Part shown: one piece after another, positions 46,901 to 58,200 of the stretch
How positions within the stretch are numbered: position 1 is the first letter of the stretch
How the letters are laid out: each line of letters begins with the position of its first letter
Source: Nematostella vectensis
Lineage: Eukaryota; Cnidaria; Anthozoa; Actiniaria; Edwardsiidae
Assembly: GCF_932526225.1 (NCBI RefSeq)
Contig: NC_064036.1
Span: 13,199,181 to 13,263,180, forward strand
Direction of reading: 5' to 3'
DNA length: 64,000 nt
Program-made: the position numbers and the translations under genes
The notes under the pieces: model-generated
The model's input: the letters and a program-made list of their open reading frames with translations, nothing else
The model's database searches: none
Told to the model about the DNA's origin: nothing

Positions 46901-49679
46901 ACAACAAAAACGACCGCTAAAAAGCACTCACCTTCACCAGTCAGGAACCCTTGATCTCCCGGCGTCCTATTCGGCCTTAACTTTGCATGTAACAGTCCTT
47001 TAAATTTCTCTACTCCTTTTAAAAACCTGCTATTCAAGCTGTCGCTTTTCTCTTTGATATTGCAAAGCACTTCGGGATCGTCGGACGGGAAGGGCAGAGT
47101 AAAGGCGTCGAAGCTTGAGAAGCACTTGATGACGTCATCGCGTGATGTTGCCCCGTCAGACGTAAAAACCTACCGGAGATAGAACGCAGAAGGTCAGTCT
47201 TACGGGAAAAACTATGTACCGTGCGCGTTAATCCCACCTCTCTTTGCATGGTCCTGGCATCTGTTATCTTAGTTTGGATACTTAGACTACTTGCGAACAA
47301 ACTGTTAAGTGTTAAGTTAAGTGTTGCCTCGCAAATATATGTCATGTATCAATATATAATTTAAAGCAATTTTTAAAAGTACATTTAAATAATCTCAATA
47401 ACTCACCCATTTCCTAAAATACTATGTGATTTTTTCTGTAGTCTCGAGGTAGTATTTACTACATATCAATAACTCACCCTTTTCCTAAAATACTCCGTGG
47501 CGTCATTACAGTCTCGAGAAAGTATTTACTACATATCAATAACTCACCCTTTTCCTAAAATACTCCGTGGCGTCATTACAGTCTCGAGGTAGTAGCTACT
47601 ACATACCAATAACTCACCCTTTTCCTAAAATACTCCGTGACGTCACTACAGTCTCGAGGTAGTAGTTACTACATATCAATAACTCACCCTTTTCCTAAAA
47701 TACTCCGTGACGTCACTACAGTCTCGAGGTAGTAGCTACTACATATCAATAACTCACCCTTTTCCTAAAATACTCCGTGACGTCACTACAGTCTCGAGGT
47801 AGTAGCTACTACATATCAATAACTCACCCTTTTCCTAAAATACTCCGTGACGTCACTACAGTCTCGAGGTAGTAGCTACTACATACCAATAACTCACCCT
47901 TTTCCTAAAATACTCCGTGACGTCACTACAGTCTCGAGGTAGTAGTTACTACATACCAATAACTCACCCTTTTCCTAAAATACTCCGTGACGTCACTACA
48001 GTCTCGAGGTAGTAGCTACTACATACCAATAACTCACCCTTTTCCTAAAATACTCCGTGACGTCACTACAGTCTCGAGGTAGTAGTTACTACATATCAAT
48101 AACTCACCCTTTTCCTAAAATACTCCGTGACGTCACTACAGTCTCGAGGTAGTAGCTACTACATATCAATAACTCACCCTTTTCCTAAAATACTCCGTGA
48201 CGTCATTACAGTCTCGAGGTAGTAGCTACTACATACCAATAACTCACCCTTTTCCTAAAATACTCCGTGACGTCACTACAGTCTCGAGGTAGTAGCTACT
48301 ACATATCAATAACTCACCCTTTTCCTAAAATACTCCGTGACGTCACTGCAATCTCGAGGTAGCGCTAGTACTACATCTCTCAGTAACCAAACAAAGCTGG
48401 GGAACACAGTCTGCGCATGCTCGGGATCCGTGGCCTTTTCGGCGAACACTTGGATTCTCTGGCACAGTTTGATCACGTGGCTTTATTGTCAAGGAATTGG
48501 AACCCATATTTTGGTTCATCCCAGTTCAAGCGAAGTAACGCGTTTTAACGTCATTAATTCATTTATTTGATATCCCTGAGGCAACGCCGGCTACGACACA
48601 TGAATCCTCAAGTGCAAAATAGCGGGATGCGCAGGGTGAGCGGGCATCTTCCCTTACTCGCAAAAAGAATAAGTCAAATATCCTTTTTCTATATGACACA
48701 TCTGACTGCGCACTTCTAAACTCCAGCAAATCAAGGATACTTCAACTGCTCCAGGTCGCTTGCCGTGGGAACCCCCTCTGAGTTGTAGATTAGCACGGAG
48801 CTTAGCAGCAGTGTCAGAGTGACTATGACGTCATCTTCCTTCTGCTGGCTTTGCGATGCTTTGGTTCCCTCTGAGTCAACTAATACCACCGTGAAAGGTT
48901 GGCCCTTATCGTCGCGGAATTGTTTGGGCACCACCCATAGCCATAGACCCATCGTCTTTGGGTCTAGCTCATCACCTTGAAAAAAAAGAAAACACGGAAA
49001 AAATGAATATAAAAAAAACAACCTTTGTTAAATTCTAGAAAATATTTTGTCAAATTTTAAAATATATAAGGTAGTATTTGTAAATGGGCGCTGGTGGTAA
49101 CGTTAATAACGATCGTAATCGTTATATTTCCTCTTACTCCATTCAGGAGCGGATCTAGGGGGAGGGTTTAGGAGGTTTAAACCCTTCTTTGGTTGGAGAG
49201 AAAGCCATATGTAACAACAACAAAAACTAATTACCCCCTCCCCTTTTGACAGTGAGCCAATCCCCTCCCCCCCCCCAGATCCGCCTCTGCCATTGATTTG
49301 CAACTGCTTCCTTTTTATCAACTAAAGAGGGCTATAACGGAAAAGCTCTTTTATTGTTTTAACAACAGTTGCAAACTTGTGCGGGAAAGGGATGAAATTA
49401 AACGATCACTATCTATTTCCTGTGTACTCTAATTCTGTAGTCCTTACCCAAAGGGAAGACTTCTTTTTCTGTAAAGCTCTTTGCAAGTATGAAAGACTTG
49501 CCCTTTCTGCAAGGCCCTGTCACGGACACCACGCACACCGGACCGCGGATAGCTCGAAGACGGCGCAGGGAGTTTTCTATGAGGTGGATGGAGGACCGAG
49601 GAATACCCTGTATGATACTGCATTCATTCGTGTCTTCATTCCAGCGGCATGTGTCTGGGAGACAAAGGGGTGTTGCCAT
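43946..49679 (-). CDS. Guanylate-binding protein (GBP), 615 aa, no CaaX
   Basis: Nine exons join in phase: 49679-49448, 48975-48741, 48480-48318, 47169-46932, 46785-46490, 46040-45780, 45294-45172, 44750-44703 and 44197-43946. GBPs are dynamin-like large GTPases that hydrolyse GTP, oligomerise and act in cell-autonomous defence. GTPase marks are G1 GPCRKGKSF, G3 LVDSEG and the GBP-type G4 SFVWLLRDV (usually TLRD). The helical middle domain follows (SSFDAFTLPFPSDDPEVL; PSIGRAWDTYIENKG; LPCLTDTITRANEEAL), then a long charged C-terminal coiled coil ending RKRLEKM. Human GBP1 is 592 aa. There is no CaaX box, so membrane targeting must differ from the neighbouring paralogue. Intron 2 is U12-type; intron 3 begins with a 14-copy donor-bearing minisatellite. 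A second in-frame ATG at 49697 lies before an acceptor-like cag and is less likely the start. Confidence 0.92.
44198..44702. other. GBP intron 8, C-run
   Basis: The intron contains a C-run near 44450-44468 and no other recognised feature. Confidence 0.4.
46318..46440. repeat. ~20-bp tandem repeat in GBP intron 5
   Basis: Five to six copies of (a/t)aaatggtagttg(t/c)ac-like units lie about 50-170 bp inside the intron past exon 46490. Confidence 0.75.
47396..48360 (-). repeat. 14-copy, 70-bp minisatellite built from exon 3 end plus donor
   Basis: On the minus strand each unit contains the last codons of exon 3 (C-S/N-D-V/A-TEYFRKR), the donor gtgagtt, then a short intron piece ending with gtagtag. 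ctcaccc landmarks recur every 70 bp from about 47403 to 48314. Inner units are nearly identical; the most distal one (47403) is degenerate. Most units contain the CREB/ATF palindrome tgacgtca. Confidence 0.95.
48481..48740 (-). other. U12-type intron in GBP (minus-strand gene)
   Basis: The donor is gtatccttga (U12 consensus rtatccttt) at 48740. A perfect-looking U12 branch site ttccttgac lies at 48496-48488, close to an aaag acceptor at 48481. Exons join in phase (QL-N-HVIKL), matching the GBP reading QLYYVTEL in human GBP1. Confidence 0.85.
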
Positions 49680-50009
49680 GACGACCTGTATAATCATCGT
49701 TCCTTGTTACACTATTTTTTTTATAAGAACGTCTAATTTTCAGTTGAGGCTGGGCTGATCTTATTTTTGGGACATTTTAAGGCTGTTAGTGTATATAAGA
49801 ATGTAATACCCAAGAAATTATTAGGAAGAAAATAACACTAATAATCAATGGCAATAATAAGGTTATATAATAAGGTTGTTACTATGTGCACAATTTGATT
49901 CTGCATTAGAACACACCAGGACAATAAAAAAGAATTTTTCTTCTGCTATCTGAGCCTCGGCGTGTTCTAAGCATGTTCTTGAAATTTGGTGAAATCTCAG
50001 GATGGACGT

Positions 50010-50172
50010 TCTTATAAAAAGGTTCTTATAAAAAGGTTCTTATAAAAAGGTTCTTATAAAAAGGTTCTTATAAAAAGGTTCTTATAAAAGGGTTCTTATA
50101 AAAAGGTTCTTATAAAAAGGTTCTTTTAAAAAGGTTCTTATAAAAAGGTTCTTATAAAAAGGTTCTTATAAA
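50010..50172. repeat. 14-bp tandem repeat (ggttcttataaaaa)
   Basis: About eleven near-perfect units occur. The flanking phrase with gctatctgagcctcgg...gcatgttctt matches, inverted, the segment at about 2775-2860, which has only two to three units. Confidence 0.9.
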
Positions 50173-50579
50173 AAAGAGTGTATTGTGCCACAAAGTTCTT
50201 ATACAACGACACAGTGGAAAATGACACCGAACACTGTTAGGTTCGGCCTTTTCAATGCAAGAACAGCGGCGTAGCCAAGAGTTTTAACAGGAGAGGGTCC
50301 AAAAGGCCCTTTTAAGGCATTTTCTCCACCTCCCTGGCTAAACCTATGAAGCAATACATTGAGCATGTTAGCAATTACATATCTTTAGTTAGCGCATGGG
50401 CAAGACTTCATTGTTCTTCTAATATCAAGTCTAATATTATCTATCAGTCTAATATTATCTATTAGGCTCGTTTATGGTGGTTGTTTTTCGAGTAAACCAA
50501 GAAACGGCGACGGGAACACTTATGACATCCTGGTCTGCCTGCTTGTGAGAGTAGCTTGCGAGTGGACGGGATATTTGAA

Positions 50580-52850
50580 CATTTAGAGCTGATTATTGAG
50601 TTCATTATTAGAAATTTAATCTGACTATTTGCCGAGAAATCTCCATTCTTGAGACGAGTTTTCGGATGTTCTCACTCACTAAGATTTGCTAGGCCTAGGC
50701 ACATAATCCTGGAAGTTTTTTGGGGAATTTTAGACATTGAAAAGAATTTTAGAAAATCTCGGGAATTTAAGAAAAAAATGACTTTTTGAGAATTTTAGGG
50801 AAACAAGAACTTGAAGGCAACGCATTGACATCTTTCCCTCACATTAATGTTGATGTTAACGTATATTTCTTGGTATTTCTGCTACCCAAGAGAGGGCTTA
50901 GTCTAACAGGGCACAACAATACACCAAACCAGCGGTTTTCTACTACACAAGGGTCCGCAGTTTCCCCGCCATGCAGTCTACGGAACAGATGTCATTTGCA
51001 TAAGCCACGGTCCGGCGTCCTCGATCCCATGCGACGCCATTTTCTTCCATTTGTCATGACAACAGCCCACGCTTTGACGAAGGCGATGTTTTGCGAAGTT
51101 TTAGATAGTGTGCTCGCCTGTTATACTTTTTAAACAAAAAATATCATGACAATAAAGTATAAGGGTCAACTTATCTCATGTTAGCAAATCAACTTCCTAA
51201 GAAGTCTTAAAAGAATCAGATTTTGGTGATATTTTGAAGAGAATGAATCACATGAGAAAAAAGTTCTAACTCACTAAATTTCACATTTTTGGTACATCCA
51301 GTCATAAGCAAAGTTAAAAGCCGAGACTCACAGCATAGCTAAAACTGTTATTTTACTTAATCTGAGTGAACTCTGAGCACGTATTTCCACCTGGTTTTAA
51401 AATTATTAAACGATTACGAGCTTGCATGGTTTTACCGTCTCCAAGCCCAAAAGCACGCATGTAATTATACTTTATATATCGAAAAGGCGTGGAAATCGCT
51501 GGAAAGTTTGTATTGAACGTTTGATAAGAATTCCTTCAGGAATATGTCTGGGAGGTCTGATTTCTGTAGCACCCTTTATTAAGAGGAAAAAGTCCTTTAA
51601 TAGCATAGACATGCAACAACAGCCAATAATTATGTTTGCTTCTAAAAACATTTTTGGTACACCTTGTCATAGACTCGTTTTATGAAAATCATGTACAATA
51701 TATGCATCTCCAACTAATAAACTATCGGTGTGTGAAAGATGGGCTCCAGATCCTAACGCGTTAAAAATAGGAGGATAAATTCAAAAGTGTGTCATTCACT
51801 CAGTCTCGACTAAATCTTTGTTCTAGCCGTAGAAGCGTGCGTAAATAGCAAAAGAATGAAACGAACAAGTGACCGTGCATTCCAGCATGGCAACTGCGTT
51901 AAAAATAACCTTTCCTCTTTTTTCTCCAAAATTGTGTTTATTTGGACTAAATAACATTTTGTTATTATGCGTGAACATTACTCTTTAGGATGAGGCACAA
52001 TTTAGAAAATGAAAACGAATAAAACGCTCAAAATATAATTATATTCATGTCCTAGAGAAAAAAAAGTTAGAAGACCCATTTTTAGCTATGGTTGCAAATC
52101 AGACAGCCTTTGTTACATCAACCGTATTCTTGCTCAAAGGTAAACCCCCGTAAGCCAACTAAGAGGTCATCAATGACAATTAATTTTATAATTTTAAATA
52201 GAAGCTTTAAACGACCAGAAAGGCGTAATGTGCCATTGAAATTGTTGTGTGTTGTTCTGAAGGGTGAACAATAATGCGATAAATTTTAGTGAAGGAAAGA
52301 ACCAAATACGTCCGATCTTCAAGATTTCTAAGAAATGATCATGTTAATGTGAATGATTTACTAAGTTTGGCGATCAGCTTAGAAACCTTGAGTAAAACAG
52401 CCTTCTAACTCAAACCCCCAAATGCACTGTTCGGTCGCATTACTCTTCAGAAGCTCCCTTCCACCATATCTATATTTTTAGTGCGTTTCCTGAAAAATAT
52501 AAAAGAATTTGGCTAGAAAAGTTGCTCACGTCAATTTTTGAAATGTTTCAAAGTTTGTGCTCAAGTACAGGCTTGGGTTTATTATCATTGAGCTAGGTAG
52601 AAAGCTTGATAAGTTATCTCATCCCTGTGAAACGATGACTTAAAATGGAGTCGCATGGAATCGAGGACGCCGGACAGTGGCTTATGCAAATGAGCATCTG
52701 TTCCGTAGACTGGATGGCGGTTTCTTGCCGCTATTTTAAACGAGGCTGCATTGAAAATTCGAAAACTCGTTTTAAGATCGGAAACTTCGCGGCAAATATT
52801 CAAATGATTTTTCGAATTACAGAATAATAAACTCAAAAATCAACTCTCGG
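50580..52850. mobile_element. ~2.3-kb element with long terminal inverted repeats
   Basis: The block 50970-51040 (ccatgcagtctacggaacag ... ccggcgtcctcgatcccatg) is inverted at 52640-52720. Outer blocks (50585-50670 against 52755-52848; for example gagttcattatta / taataaactc and gacgagttttcg / cgaaaactcg) also pair. The interior has no transposase frame that I can see. It is probably a non-autonomous foldback element. Confidence 0.65.
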
Positions 52851-53178
52851 GGGCATCGGCACGCTTGACTTGGTTTGACAGTAAAGTTAAACTATAAATA
52901 TTTTTAGGCGAAAATAGCCATTCTTCTATAGATTCAATATATAAGCTTATGTATTAAGAGTCTCCACTCGCAAATTCAAATCACTCACCCGAGACTGTGT
53001 TTCTTGTCTTGCACTCGTTCTAGTCGGGGGTCATATTAATCGCTTTCTGGATTCTTGAGGGCTGCACGAGCAGTTATAGTCAGCTAAATCGACAGCCGGA
53101 TTTTCTAGCCTTAGCGAAGGATTGTTGACCACCAAAACAAAGAAATTTCCCTTTGTAATTTTTAATTTATTTTTGTCA

Positions 53179-53418
53179 TTCCGGGAAATTTCCCTGAGTG
53201 TTGCGTGACCCGTCAAACAATTTATTCCGACGTTTACGAATATTCCTACGTATAAAAAACATCATGCTTTAAAACTTGAATGCTATTATTATAAATCATT
53301 TCATTCAAGGCAAGCACATCCCTTCTTGAACAATTCAAAGAAAAAAATTCGAAACCGTGGTCAACAAACTCGTGTTGAAAGTGAAAGGTATTTTTTTTTT
53401 CGAATCGGGGAAATTCCC
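53179..53418. promoter_or_regulatory. Cluster of kB-, STAT- and IRF-like sites between divergent GBPs
   Basis: ttccgggaa (GAS-type, TTCN3GAA) at 53179-53187 overlaps the palindromic kB-type site gggaaatttccc at 53183-53194. gaaagtgaaag (IRF-element type, GAAANNGAAA) is at 53377-53387, and a second palindromic kB-type site, ggggaaattccc, at 53407-53418. These fit textbook consensus sequences for NF-kB, STAT and IRF proteins. Activity is inferred. Confidence 0.5.
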
Positions 53419-53939
53419 TTGAACTTTTGCTCTACTCTATTTTTAGTAATCAGCTAACCTTCTTCCGTTTTTTAGATGACATATATCAAAGTTTCCACCA
53501 ATCATCAGCGAGATGGAGGGGGATCCCGAGGTTAGCATAGATGGTAAAGTCCTAATGCAAGATCGAATAATATCATAGCTACAACGCACTGGGCTAAGGA
53601 AGAAAGTCTTTCACACTAGGCTTGGCTTTATAAGGTACAGTGTGAACTAGTACGACAGTGTTACATTCGAAAGTGTGGTTTACACAGAAAAAGATTTATT
53701 CAAATCACTGAAAGCGGATTTTCTACGAACGCGCTTGACTCAGCGTATGGTATGTTTTTTCGCCGAAGCTTCGTAAATGCGGAGAGGGTAAAATGCGGCT
53801 TCGAACAGATGGACTGATTTTTTTAAAATAATAATTCTTTTATTTGATCTCTGGATTCCCTTCAAACTTTATATTTTTTTTTTGATTTAGCTATAAGCCA
53901 GACTCAGAGTAAAGACGCGGGGAGACTGGGTTGAATCGA

Positions 53940-54580
53940 TCGAATCGGACTGGGCGATTTTGCAGAAGAGTTTGTATGGCGGTCTTGGAGAAAAATCCTT
54001 CCTACAAAGCAGTTTTAAAAGATATGGGAAAACTAACCACATTTATGTGTTGCACACTTATTGTTTTACCTTTCAACCGCGTTTTGTTATGAATACGGAC
54101 ACATAAATATTTTTAAGGATAGATTGACGGTAATCCTGGAATCTCGCAAACCACCGATGAAAACACGCAACAACAATTAACTTTGGTTCAGATAAAAACA
54201 AAATGATTTTCGTCCACCATCCACCGTCCACCAGTAATATTTTTGCTAAACAACTAAGAACAATATTGAATTGAATTTACGGCATGAAAATTGAAACGGC
54301 ACTTCTACCGATGCACTTTGAACTCCGATTTGGAGTTCGCCGATAAGCTTTTACATTATTTAAGTGAAGGAATGACTCAGGGTACTCAGAAAATCGCTCT
54401 GTAGAAATACCTTTTGCGCCTAATTCATCCAAAATTGCCTCCCATACGAAGTACAATAAAGTCCTCACGTGTGACAATGCATGATTTCACTATATCTTTT
54501 AAAGCTGTTTTGTATAAAGGATTTTTCTCCAAGACCGCAATACAAAATCTCTTGTGAAATCGCTCTTTTGGCCCTAAGAG
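53940..54580. mobile_element. ~640-bp inverted-repeat element
   Basis: The left arm around 53965-54015 (gcggtcttggagaaaaatcc ... ttttaaaagatat) is inverted at 54490-54545 (atatcttttaaa ... ggatttttctccaagaccgc). Pairing continues outward imperfectly. No protein frame. Confidence 0.7.
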
Positions 54581-54884
54581 CCCAGTCCCTCACGGAATTT
54601 CTTAAACTCTGAACTGGCTTATTGCAAGCTAAATGTAAAATTTAATACTAAGAATGAAATTTCCATTAAAATTAGCTCACGCTATTTTACTTGAGACTGT
54701 AGTGTAGAGGATTTCCAGGATATTATCGCCCTGAAAAAAATGTACCGTTCAATGCATTTGTAAAAACGTGGTAGATTTTTTCTCAAAGCGTCTGAGACAC
54801 GTCTTGAATTATTTCGAGAATTTCATAGGCAAGTGATAGCACGTGAAAAATGCTTTTTAGCATTCCAGCCGTTCCGCCTATCAA

Positions 54885-54998
54885 TCTGTACTGGAGGCTC
54901 TTGCTTGTCACGCCGGTCACGCCTGTCACGCTCCCCGTAACCAAAACCGGCGTGACAAGTAAACGAGTGAAGCTAGAGCCTCTGGTACCCCAGGGTAA
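54885..54998. mobile_element. Small hairpin element
   Basis: Outer ends actggaggctcttgc and gctagagcctctggt are inverted, and an inner pair cttgtcacgccgg / ccggcgtgacaag sits between them. Confidence 0.6.
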
Positions 54999-55292
54999 CC
55001 ATTCTGTTTCTTTCTTTTTTTTTTTAAATTCGTTTAGAAACCCAAAGTATCAGGAGTATTTGGAAAAAGGTTTCTTTTTTCCCCGCAATAAAAAAAAAAT
55101 GGTATTCAAATGATATGGAAAATGCTTGATACGTGTGGAGGCTCAGGGGGGCAAAATCTCCGTTTTCAAAAACCGCCGGATATTTCTGGGGACGTGGTTT
55201 AGTTACTAGAATAAAACCATTACGCTCTCAAGAACATGTTAAGCCTGTAACACTCAGCCCAAATTCTGACGATCCTGTTATAACACAGGACA

Positions 55293-58200
55293 ATGGTGAA
55301 GACAGCAGTTCCGCTCATTTTACCTGACAACTTCTCGTGGAATGAAGCCACAGGCCAGTACACCAAGCTTGGAGAGGAGCGGAAATCACTGGTCGTCATC
55401 CCAAGAGCACTTAAGCTCCTCAGAGATATCAAGGGTCCCGTATGTGTGGTGTCTATTGCTGGGCCTTGTAGGAAGGGCAAGTCCTACATTATCAGCAAGG
55501 CGTTTAACCTCGGAGAGGTAATCTTATATCTATCATGGGGAAGGGGATAGAGGGGGTGCCTACATTATCAGCAAGGCGTTCAACCTCGGAGAGGTAATCT
55601 TATATCTATCATGGGGAAGGGGATAGAGGGGGCGCCTAAATTATCAACAAGGCGTTCAATCTCGGAGAGGTAATCTGCATTATCAGCAAGACGTTCAACT
55701 TTGCAAGGGTAATCGAAGATCTATCTGTTTTATTTGGGGGGCGAGTGCCTACATTATTAGCAGTGCGTTAAACCTTAGATAAACCTAAATATTCTTTTCA
55801 TCATGGGAGGTTGGGAAGGGGAGGGGGGTTCCTATATTATTCACATTTCAACCTAGGAGAGGTAATCTTAGGTCTATCAAAGGGGAGGGGAGAATTTTTT
55901 TCGCAAGTTACCCTGGCTCAATCCAGATACAAATTCATCCCTAGAATTTTAAAATGGACATTAAATGGACAGTAATTAGAATAACCATATGCCGATGTCT
56001 GTCTAGATTTTTCCTCTCGGTCATCTGATGGATCCTGAGACTATGGGGATCTGGTTGTACGTGGTGGACCAGAAATTCAAAGACGCTAATGGAAGGGAGG
56101 TGACGGTGGTCCTACTTGACTCTGAAGGAATCAATGCAACTGGAGCCCAAAAGTCCGATGACCACAGCGTCTTTACCCTCTCCGTACTGCTCAGCTCGGT
56201 CATGATCTATAACTCGGCAGGCGTTCCCACCCGTACTGATTTAGAAGACCTTGAGTATCCTTAACCATAGCCGTAGCAGGCCTCGAATAATTAAGGAGGG
56301 GCACGATACAGAAACAATAAGAAAATATTTGGGGGGTACAGCCGCGCCCCCACTGCTCATTTCTTTATTATTTCGAAAATATTGGGAGACACGTGCCCCC
56401 ACTGCTCCACCCCCTGCTACCGCCCTGTTAACATTTATAGCAGTCCAGGTAATACGGAAGAGAGTAAGGCTGGGTCGTAGCAAGGTGTTGAGGAAGGTGA
56501 AGGGAGCTACTGAGGAAATGAGGTATTCATTTCAGGAGCGATCGAACTAAATCCGCTAGAATCCTTGTAAAGTTCAACCCATTCTACAACAAAACGGCTC
56601 AATTTTACAAAGTATCAAACAATAGGGCAAGCCATATTTTGCAAAACGAAGAAAGTTTTTATACATATTAGAAACAAAAAACAAATTATCATCGTCATGC
56701 AAGTAGGATAAAGTACTTATAGGGGAGAGGGGGCGTTTAATAATTCTACCCATCCTCGGGGACCCAGGGCGTCGCGGAGATCGGGCACACAGGGAGCGCG
56801 GCGTGAGAAAGAAACAGGTCAGCCTGTTTCTTTCTCGCGCCGCGCTCCCTGTGTGTCCGATCTCCGCGACGCCCGGGTCCCCGAGGATGAATTCTACCAT
56901 GTCGTTATAAGTAAAAGTGAATATTTCTGAGCTGTATTTAGCTACATAGTCAAGCTTTCTCAACGCGTCCAGCTTCGCACAGGTCACACCATCGCCGAGG
57001 ACGCGGCGCTTCTGCACAAGACCTTCCCCTTCTTCATCTGGCTTCTTAGGGACGTGGTACTCAAGCTTCCCACGGGCTGCTCAACCATCAGAGACTATTT
57101 TATTAAAAAGGTCTTGGTTAAAAAAGATTACTCTCTTTTCACGCTCGCGTAGCAAGGACTAGCTTAGGAGGGTGTAGTGGCTGCGTAGACATGCATCTGT
57201 ATGTAAAGACTCTAAGATTTGGCGGTACCTTAGTAAGAAAAGACTGCTATTTTGCAGTCTAGAGAGTGTTAGGTGTGGTGGAATGTGCGCGCCAACCGTC
57301 ACCTACACCCCTGCCTCTTTATCTAATAGCTTTCTCCTCGAAGTTAAGCCGCAGTGGACACATAGATTGCCATCGCGGTTCTGTCCCCTTCTTTACAGTG
57401 TGCTTCTTTATTTGCATGCTAGGTACTCAACGCAGAGGAGAGAGGTCCCGCAAAAGCACAAAAGGCAGCAGAGAGTATTCTCAAGTTCTTTCCTGGATTT
57501 GACGCGTTCAAGCTCCCTCCCCCATCCGACGACCCAGACATCATCCAGCGAATAAACGAGGAAGCAGTTCAGGACAAGCTCAGTCCAAGATTTCTAGAGG
57601 GTGTTGAGCAATTTAAAAATATTTTGCATCCTCGTCTTGTGGCAAAGACCTCTTTCAACGAGGGAGAGCTCGTCTCAGGGGAAGGTTGGTACAAAATGTC
57701 GTTTTGATGTGGCTTGATTGGTGAAGTGGGATTGGTTAAAAATTTTCCATGTGATGGCTGTCGGTTTATTGTTACCGAAGTTCACGAGAAGTTTGGATTC
57801 CTCGGCAAATCTGCCCTTGTTATTAGGGTTGCATTTTTGGAGTGATAATCAGTTTCGTGGACAGTGTTTATTATCAACCCGACCAGTCGGCAGTCAATTC
57901 AGTCCTTCTTCGGGCACTCAGTCCTATGTCGGCAGTCAATTCAACCCGAATTTTGGCCGTCGCAATTCAACTCGACTTCGGGCAGTCAAATTCAACCCCA
58001 TTTCGGGCAGTCAATGTAAATCCATTTCGGGAAATCAATTTAACACGATGTCCGACAGTCAATTCAGCTCTACTTCGGGCAGTTAATTCAACCCCTCATC
58101 GGGCGGTGGTTTCAACCAAGTGACTTCGGGATTGGCCTGTTTGCCTCTCCCCTACCCCTCCCTTCACTATTCGAAGCGGAAACAAAAATTGAATTGGACA

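Larger units (their letters stand above)
49680..55292. other. 5.6-kb head-to-head intergenic region between two GBP genes
   Basis: The region holds the divergent promoters of the two GBPs. It includes a ~14-bp tandem repeat (50010-50172), an interspersed repeat copy (50265-50345), long inverted-repeat elements (50580-52850 and 53940-54580), a small hairpin element (54885-54998), and a cluster of NF-kB-, IRF- and STAT-like motifs at 53179-53418. No coding gene is supported. Confidence 0.7.

Noticed and set aside
47396-48360. Regular 70-bp repeats resembling a CRISPR array
   Set aside because: No unique spacers; the whole unit is repeated, it contains exon and donor sequence of a eukaryotic gene, and the DNA is animal nuclear.
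56574-57017. 147-aa minus-strand frame
   Set aside because: It is the antisense shadow of GBP exon 3 and the palindromic element; exon 3 on the plus strand has the G4 motif and correct splice phases.
57842-58123. Short overlapping frames in GBP intron 4
   Set aside because: Translation of a ~27-bp degenerate tandem repeat with no splice support.
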